Part shown: positions 57,864-64,000 of the stretch, piece by piece | Position numbering within the stretch: position 1 is the first letter of the stretch | Layout of the letters: every line of letters starts with the position of its first letter | From: Botryosphaeria dothidea | Lineage: Eukaryota; Ascomycota; Dothideomycetes; Botryosphaeriales; Botryosphaeriaceae | NCBI GenBank assembly: GCA_011503125.2 | Contig: WWBZ02000009.1 | Coordinates: 1,054,001-1,118,000, forward strand | DNA length: 64,000 bases | Reading direction: 5' to 3' | Notes under the pieces: model-generated | Database searches by the model: none | The model's input: the letters and a program-made list of their open reading frames with translations, nothing else | What the model was told of the DNA's origin: nothing | Translations under genes and position numbers: made by a program

Positions 57864-58163
57864 ATAGATAGATAGATAGATAAATTTAATTAAGCTAATT
57901 TAGCTCCCCGAAGGGTCTATGTAGCTATGACTATCTATAAGGGTATATATAGAAGGGGAAACCGTAGCTACTTTCTTAGGATAGCCCGGGTAAAAACCTT
58001 TCCTATCTATAATAGTAGTATCCGTAGATACTCTATTTAGTATAGTTTTTTTCTATATACCGGTAGCGGTATCTAAAGTAGAAAGAGTAGCTAAGAGGAA
58101 GGAACTATAGAGAGAGGTAACTATAAATCTTAAGACTAAGCCGTAAGAAGTCCCGGCTTACCT
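57864..58163 (-). mobile_element. second SINE copy, inverted, 5' truncated
   Basis: Reverse complement of the 3' part of the SINE at 48110-48407, ending in an (atct)n tail at about 57864-57885. The tRNA-like head and the 65-bp modules are missing. The left end of the helicase element begins directly after it. Confidence 0.8.
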
Positions 58164-59329
58164 AACCGCGATGTAGCAACCGACTAATTATTAGTCGGTT
58201 GGTGGCCCCATACGAACGAAAAGTAGGGTTAGCAGTTTTGTCCATTAGTCGGTTAGGAAAAACGTTTATTGGTCGGTTGGGGTTCCCGGGCGGAAATCGC
58301 GGATACGACCCGGCAGAAGTTCGAGCGCGCGTCTGGCGACCCCGGATCCGATTCGAACGGGTCGAAATCCCGTCATCGCGGCGATAGAATCGATGGGTAA
58401 AGTTTTAAATGCGGTAATGTTTAATAGGGTGCGAAGGTCGCGCACGAGCCAGCGAGGTCGCGCGCACGCCGGGTAAGTTAGGGTTAGCCGCCAGCCGATC
58501 GAAAAACGTATGCCGGAGGCGGGGCGGCCCGAGGGCAGGCGTGGCGGTCAGGGTCAGGCAAGTTCGCCGGGTACGTTAGAGGCGCTAGGAAGGGGGCCGC
58601 GGTAAGGGAGGGTTGGGCGCCGAGTCAGAAAGTTCGATCGAGAAGCGATCCGTTTGGCCAGCGTAGGCCGGGGCAGGAGTCAAGCGGTCAAAAGCGGTGC
58701 CTAAGCCGGTTAGGCCCAGGGGTTAGGACGCGTCCATCGAACCACCGCCACCCCGTATAACTAGTAGACCAACAGACCAGCAAGCCAGCAAGCCAGCAAG
58801 CCAGCAAGCTATTAAGCCAGCCATGGACCCATTTAAGTATGTAGCGGAGTTTAACACGATCGTTTATAAAGAGTACGGGGCCGTCGTATTGGCCAGCCAG
58901 GTGGAGGCGCATTTGCGAAGACCCCGGCATTAGATAAGCGCCACCGATAGGCATGCCGTGATTAAAGCGGTTAGGAAAATTAAAGGTTTAATCCACACCA
59001 AGGAGCAGTTGACGGAGCGATTTAAAAGGTTAGAAGGACCGGCCCGGGTAGTTCAGCATTTACCTATCTATACGGACGGATTCGCATGCGAGAAGCGTAG
59101 CGGGGGCGAGCGTTGTTTATTCGTTTGCCGGAGCGAGAATATTATTAAGCGGCATTACCGGACCGTTTACGGATAGGTAAACCATCAACCTAAGGGCGGG
59201 TCGTTAGCGCAGCGGCGCAAAGCGCACGAGATACCCAGGCCGTGGCGGACGGGCGTAGTATGCCAGTCATTATTCGACCAAGGGCGCGGAAGACATAGGC
59301 ATTTCGAGGTGTTTGTACCGGGCCAGCAC

Positions 59330-59330
<1 letters not shown>

Positions 59331-59368
<38 letters not shown>

Positions 59369-59390
59369 CAGTAGCAGCAGCAGGAGCAAG
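59331..59390 (+). repeat. CAG/TAG triplet run (polyQ), first
   Basis: Eleven or more CAG units followed by mixed tag/cag units inside the helicase-element frame. TAG units are best explained as RIP-changed CAG. The matching run in copy 2 (41213-41235) is almost wholly TAG. Confidence 0.85.
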
Positions 59391-59957
59391 GAACAGTAGC
59401 ACCGATAACGGCCAGCCAGCGCATCCGCCAGCAGATCGAGACGGGGTTACAGCAGGAGGAGGAGCGGCGCAAGGCGGTAGTGCAGCCGCAGAAGAAGTTA
59501 GAGGCCAACCCGTGGTTACGCAGGGTCGGGTGGGCGGAGCATTTGGCCGGGTTCGCCATGGAGGAGTTGCAGCAGCACGTAGAGTTGCCGGCGGAGGAGC
59601 AGCAGCGGAGGCAGCGGGAGCAAGAGGAGGAGGACAGGCAGAGGAGGGGTGGGAGTAGGGCAGGAAGCAGTAGCCGGGTCGAGCAGGACAGGCGGCGGAG
59701 GCAGCAGACCCAGGCGGAGATTTTGGCCATCATGTGCAACAGTTTCAGCCGGATGGTCGACAAGGCGCAAGCGACGGTTCAGGCGTCGGTCAACATCGAG
59801 GTCAGGTTCGAGATGATCCGCAAGGAGAGCAACGTCAAGCCGGGATACCCGTTCGAGGCGCGCATGGGCGAGGATACCAAGCAGCGGTACAAGCAGGCGT
59901 GGCAGCGGATCATCGGGTACGTTTTCCGCACGCACGCCATGGCAGCAGTCGACAAGC

Positions 59958-60005
59958 AGCAGCAGCAGCAGCAGCAGCAGTAGCAGCAGTAGTAGCAGCA
60001 GCAAG
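59958..60005 (+). repeat. CAG/TAG triplet run (polyQ), second
   Basis: CAG run with interspersed TAG in the same frame. In copy 2 the equivalent run (about 41800-41817) is the insertion point of LINE A. Confidence 0.8.
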
Positions 60006-63000
60006 GGCGGCAGCAAAGACAGCAGCACCAGCACCAGCACCAGCCGGAAGTAAGGCCGCCGTACGAGTTGACGGCAGAGCAGGGTAGGGCGTTGTGGGAT
60101 TTTATCGAGGAAGCCCGGTTGGAGTGGGTAGAGGGTGAGGCGGCAGAGCCAGCAATCCTAGTCAACGAGAATGTCGAGAATGAGAATGAGGAAGAGGAGA
60201 TTGAGTTCGAGTTTAAGGAGGAAGGTGAGGATAGTAGAGGCGTATTAGAGAGTATTAATAATAAGGAAGGATATAGTGACGAGGCGGAGGAGGAAGAGGA
60301 AGGAGAAGGAGAAGAAGAAGGGGAAGGGGAAGGGGAAGGGGAAGGGGAAGAGGAGGATGAAAACGAGTTGAGTTTATTAGAGTGCAAGTGTTTGGCATTT
60401 TGTATTAGTTTGTTGGACCACTAGACCGAGGACGATAGCCATACCAACGCGTTAATCAGCGGATTAGCCGTGTTAGGGATTAGTAAAGAGGGAAAAGAGT
60501 GGCAGAGCCCGTTGGTGTACACGCCTAAGTTATTAGTAGTTATTAAGTTGGCGCGCATTATAGTAGTGCAGAGCGCGTGGCAGGCGGCCAGGGACAGCGG
60601 GGATGGCAGGGTTTAGTAGCGGGTGCGCGAGATGGTCAACAGGTTCATGGTCAGGGACGAGCCGACGCCGATAAGTTGGATATACGACGCTAGAACGTAC
60701 GGGATGAAGATTAGGTACACGACTACGGCACCGGGTGCGATACGGTGGACGGGGCCGGGCGGCGAGACGTTAGTGTACCGGGGCATCGAGTTTAGTATAG
60801 ACAGTTTCCGCGCGTGGGTGTACGGGTTGGCGGGCGATTGTAGGCAGACGTTAGTAGAGGAGGTAATATAGGTGTCGACTAGCTAGGAGCGGATAGGGGA
60901 GTTGCCAGCCATCAGGTGGGATCGGATGCGCGACAATCCAAGCGTAACGGAGCCCGGGTAGTTTTTTATTAAGGACCCGCGGAATCGGCAGCCGTTAGAG
61001 GAGGAGGCGGACGGCTAGTAGTGGTTATACGAGCGGTTAATTACGGGGTAGGAGCGAGGGCGGCAGTAGAGGTGGCAGTTCATCGCCAACCCGCACGAGG
61101 ACCCGGCATAGCACCCGGCTAGGTAGAACCGCGAAGCCATCGACGGGTTTAGGCGGACGGTAGGCAGGTTTAAAGAGCAGTTGGCCGTGTTAATGCACAT
61201 CACCGGCGGCGGGCCGGCGCGGGTGCCCGAGTTAATAAGCATCCGGTATTGCAACACGGCCAACGGCGGGCAGCGCAACGTGTTCGTCGAGGACGGGTTA
61301 ATAGTGTACGTGACCCGGTACTACAAGGGGCACGGTCGGGACGGTAGTTTAAAGATTATCTACCGGTATTTACCGTAGGAGGTAGGCGAGTTATTGATGT
61401 ATTACGTGTAGATGGTTATCCCGTTCGAGCGGTTATTGGCGTACGCAGCGGAGGGGAGAGATAGGCGGCTAGAAGAGCACGGGTTCGTTTAGAGCCCGGA
61501 GGGACCGGTAGCAGCGAAGTGGACGGCTAGCCGGTTCCGCGACGCGATGAAGCGGGAGAGCAAGGCGCGGATGGGGGTGGAAATTAACGTGGCCACGTAC
61601 CGGCAGTGCGTCCAGGCGATCGGAAACAGGTTTATTAAAGGGGATTGTTTTTTTAACGTAGACGGAGTAGTAGGAGAGGAGGCGGAGGGCGGGGGAGGCG
61701 ACGGTGATGCAGAGGGCCAAAGCCATACGTGGGACATGCAGTTTAGGCACAGCACGCGCATGGCGGGCGCGGTGTACGGCCGGTTGATAATCGAGGCGGC
61801 CTAGGAGTTGAAGACGACGATGGAGAGGTATAGGAAAGCTAGCATCCGGTTCCACCAGTTCTAGTAGCACGCGTTAACGTTGTAGCGGTTGCGGCGAGGC
61901 GGTAAGAAGCGGTTAGCGGCGGCAGTGGCGGAGGATATGGACGCGAATTTTAGGCGTTGGAAGAAGGTTAAGATAGTGGACAGGCGGCAGATGTTACGGC
62001 AGTTGATAGGCTAAGAGGATGCCGAGTTTAGAGGGGTATAGGAGTAGGTAGTAGAGGCGGTAGTAGAAGGCCGTAGTCCGTTGTTAGTGGTAATAGGTAT
62101 AGGAGCGGGCAAGAGCATGGTATTTATGGTCCCGGCGTTGTACACCGCTAGCGTGGGCGAGACGGGGACGACGGTAGTAGTAGTGCCGTTAAATTCGTTG
62201 CGGGAGAACATGGTGGACAGGTGCCGTAAGGCGGGTATTTTAGTAGTAGAGTAGGATAGACAGCGGCCGAGAGAGGCGTCTATCGTATTCGTTACGCCAG
62301 AGTCGGCGGTTAGTAAGTTATTCGGCGGGTTTTTAGACCGGTTGAAGAGCAGGCAGCGGTTAGACCGGATCGTCATCGACGAGTGCTACACGGCGTTGGA
62401 CGGGCGCGGTAGTTTTAGGCCGAAGTTATAGGAGTTAGGCAAGTTAATAGAGGCGAAGACGTAGTTAGTTATATTAACGGCAACGTTGCCCCCGGCGGAA
62501 GAAGGGCGGTTATTTAAGATTATACGGGTGTAGGAGAAAGAGGTGACGAAGTTACGGGCGGCGATAGTACGCAAGAACGTGCGGTACCGGGTGTAGTAGG
62601 CGGAGGGAATAGAGAAGTAGGCGGATTTAATCGCGGCAGTGATGCAAGAGGTGCGGCGGTCGCAGGATCGATTCGGGATCCGCGAGACGGACGCGGACGA
62701 GGACGAGGACGAGGGTGAGGGTGAGGGTAAGAGTAAGGATGAAAAAAGTGGTAGGATTGTGGTGTACAGCAACAGCACCAGACGAGCCGAGCGGTTGGCA
62801 TAGGCGTTAAAGTGCAGCGTATACCACGGGAAGCAGGTGGACAAGCGGCAAAAGTCGGAGAATTTGGCGCATTGGGCGTATGGGAATAGGCGGTTGATCG
62901 TGGCAATAAACGCGTTAGGGTTGGGCATTGATGTGCCGGACATTTTGGTAGTCGTTCACGCAGAGAGACCAGCTAGTTTGATTGAGTACGGGTAGGAAAG

Positions 63001-64000
63001 CGGCAGGGCAGGGCGTGGAGGGCAGATCAGCGAGGCGGTAATTGTGGACAGTGGTAAAAGGTAGATAAGAGTAGCAACGGAAAACGACGAAGGCAACGAG
63101 CAGGCGGAAAAGCAGATAGACAAGTTTATGAGCGGACAGCATTGCAGGCGAGCGGTGTTGGATGGATATATAGATAGTAATAGGGTTAGGGTGAGGTGTG
63201 TTAAGGGCGAGGAGGAAGTAGTGTGTAATATTTGCGAGGCAGAGTCGGTAGTAGAGCGGCGGGAGAGAGGGCAGGGAGGAGGAGGAGAGTAGGAGCAGGG
63301 AGGGGAGCAAGAGCAGCAACGGTTGTTAGATACGTTCGAGCAGCAGCAGCGGGCAAGAAGCCAGGCGCACGAACGGGTCATGCACGAGGTTTTAACCGAG
63401 ATTTTGGAGGTGATGGAGTTGGAGAGGTTGTTGGAGCGTTGGTTAGGCAGGTGTAGTTTGTGTTTATTCCGTGGCAGGGCGAGGACAGCATATAGTTTGG
63501 GCGAGTGCCCGGAGGGAGAGATGGCGCAGACGTTGGGCAAAAGAGCTAGAGGAACGAGGGGGAGGATGAGGATGCAGCCGTTCGCCGGGTGCATGCATTA
63601 CGGGGTACCCTAGTAGATTTGCCAGCGATGGCAGCAGGTGGGAGAGGACGGTGACGGGGCGACGGAGACGGGGTGGTGGAAGGAGATTCCGCGGGTCAGG
63701 TGCCAATACCGAGACGGTACGATGATCGAGGCGGTAGTAGTAATAATGGCGGAGGACAGGCGGGCGCGTAGTTTTATGGACGAGTGGATAAAGCGGCGGC
63801 AGGTGGCGGAGTAGATAAGAGAGGCGGCAGTGACGTAGTTAGCAGAGGGAAAGGACGTATCGTTAGCAGGGTCAAATTCGGAGGTGGGATTAGACAGGGC
63901 GTTGGCGTGGTTCGGGCAGAGGGTGTTGTGGGGCAGGGCGGAGGCGACGATGTTGGCCAAGGTGTTTTATCAGTTGGCGACGTTAGCAGAGAGAGGAGGA

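Larger units (their letters stand above)
58160..64000 (+). mobile_element. helicase element, copy 3 (longest; runs off right edge)
   Basis: Begins with ctaaccgcgat, then a perfect 12-bp inverted repeat (58177-58188 / 58190-58201), TAGGGTTAG at 58224-58232, and further copies of the arm motif (attagtcggttagg, attggtcggttgggg). A GC-rich leader follows and then the protein frame from 58824. It is GC-rich and only lightly RIP-mutated compared with copy 2. It is not interrupted by another element in the window. Confidence 0.8.
58824..64000 (+). pseudogene. giant DUF3505 / recombinase-like / RecQ-type helicase protein (TLH-like), TAG-interrupted, 3' end missing
   Basis: One plus-strand frame from ATG 58824 runs to the edge with almost no frameshifts but about forty stops, nearly all TAG in CAG-like positions. 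Order: DUF3505/OrsD-like zinc finger (58824-59175; CEKR, CLFVC, IIKRHYRT); polyQ (59331-59390); coiled coil (59450-59760); second polyQ (59958-60005); acidic Glu/Gly stretch (60280-60360); a central domain with GGGPARVPELISIRY, INVATYRQCVQAIGNRF and FRHSTRMAGAVYGR (61200-61780), resembling a tyrosine recombinase core; and an SF2 helicase with Walker A GIGAGKS (near 62096), DECY (62378), LTATLPP, INALGLGIDVPD and ESGRAGRGG (near 62990). A Cys-rich tail follows. Relatives are annotated as telomere-linked or RecQ-like helicases. The recombinase reading is my inference. Confidence 0.75.

Noticed and set aside
59331..60005. CRISPR or regulatory satellite
   Set aside because: These are plain CAG triplet runs inside a coding frame.
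59185..63960. long minus-strand ORFs in the right arm
   Set aside because: They are shadows of the GC-rich plus-strand helicase frame, with low-complexity Leu/Ser/Pro runs opposite CAG and GAG repeats.
58824..64000. TAG codons read as an amino acid (stop reassignment) in the helicase gene
   Set aside because: The cluster genes use TAG, TGA and TAA as normal stops, and the repeats show general CpA-to-TpA change, so RIP explains the TAG codons.
58824..64000. Starship-type captain element
   Set aside because: The N-terminal domain is DUF3505/OrsD-like, not a DUF3435 captain, and no cargo arrangement is visible in the window.
58160..64000. link between the OrsD-like domain and orsellinic acid synthesis by the PKS
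   Set aside because: The domain name comes from a neighbour gene in another fungus; here the domain is part of a repeated mobile element 50 kb away.

Overview
The window comes from a filamentous ascomycete (Pezizomycotina). The evidence is genes split by short introns with GTRAGT donors, a SAT-type non-reducing polyketide synthase, Zn2Cys6 regulators, Tad1-type LINEs, a chromodomain Ty3/gypsy element, and repeats mutated by RIP (repeat-induced point mutation: CpA changed to TpA on both strands, turning CAG codons into TAG). The species cannot be told from the sequence alone.

Layout. 1-222: 5' end of an MFS transporter gene (minus strand). 1516-8222: an eight-exon NR-PKS with domains SAT-KS-AT-PT-ACP-ACP-TE (2078 aa as spliced here, minus). 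8906-12236: a divergently transcribed A-T-R carboxylic acid reductase (NRPS-like). 12809-13807: a Zn2Cys6 regulator. 15448-16902: a MYB-type regulator. 17226-19040: an O-methyltransferase (minus). 19336-21891: an FAD phenol-type monooxygenase, divergent from the methyltransferase. 22963-25422: a decayed GH78 alpha-L-rhamnosidase relic. 26429-27330: a short-chain dehydrogenase. 28209-34663: three broken genes, namely a Baeyer-Villiger monooxygenase, a BBE-type FAD oxidoreductase and a Zn2Cys6 factor. 36332-38242: an intact cytochrome P450 whose first intron appears to be GC-AG.

How the genes may work together (inference). The PKS makes an aryl acid released by its own thioesterase. The A-T-R enzyme then activates and reduces it to an aryl aldehyde. 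The monooxygenase, methyltransferase, dehydrogenase and P450 tailor the product, and the MFS protein exports it. An 11-bp motif, TACTCCGGTCC, recurs exactly six times and once with one mismatch. Five of these seven sites lie upstream of transporter, regulator, OMT/FMO and SDR genes, so it is the best candidate for the binding site of the cluster regulator. It is absent from the PKS/reductase divergent promoter.

From about 38.3 kb to the right end the window is a nest of repeats. Three copies of an unusual helicase element begin at about 38.32, 40.09 and 58.16 kb. Its protein has a DUF3505/OrsD-like zinc finger, a polyQ linker, a domain resembling a tyrosine recombinase, and a RecQ-type helicase. 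Into these sit a LINE with an (aatc)n tail, a second LINE with an (aaat)n tail that is itself split by a complete gypsy element (two 479-bp LTRs, TSD taact), a third, younger LINE, and a tRNA-derived SINE (15-bp TSD) that shares its 3' tail with that LINE. The helicase type and a TAGGGTTAG string at each element end suggest, without proving, a subtelomeric position.

The most unusual signals are the helicase element, whose copies keep a terminal hairpin while completely changing its sequence, the cluster-wide motif, the LINE/SINE tail-sharing pair, and an antisense zinc-finger-like ORF inside the gypsy element.
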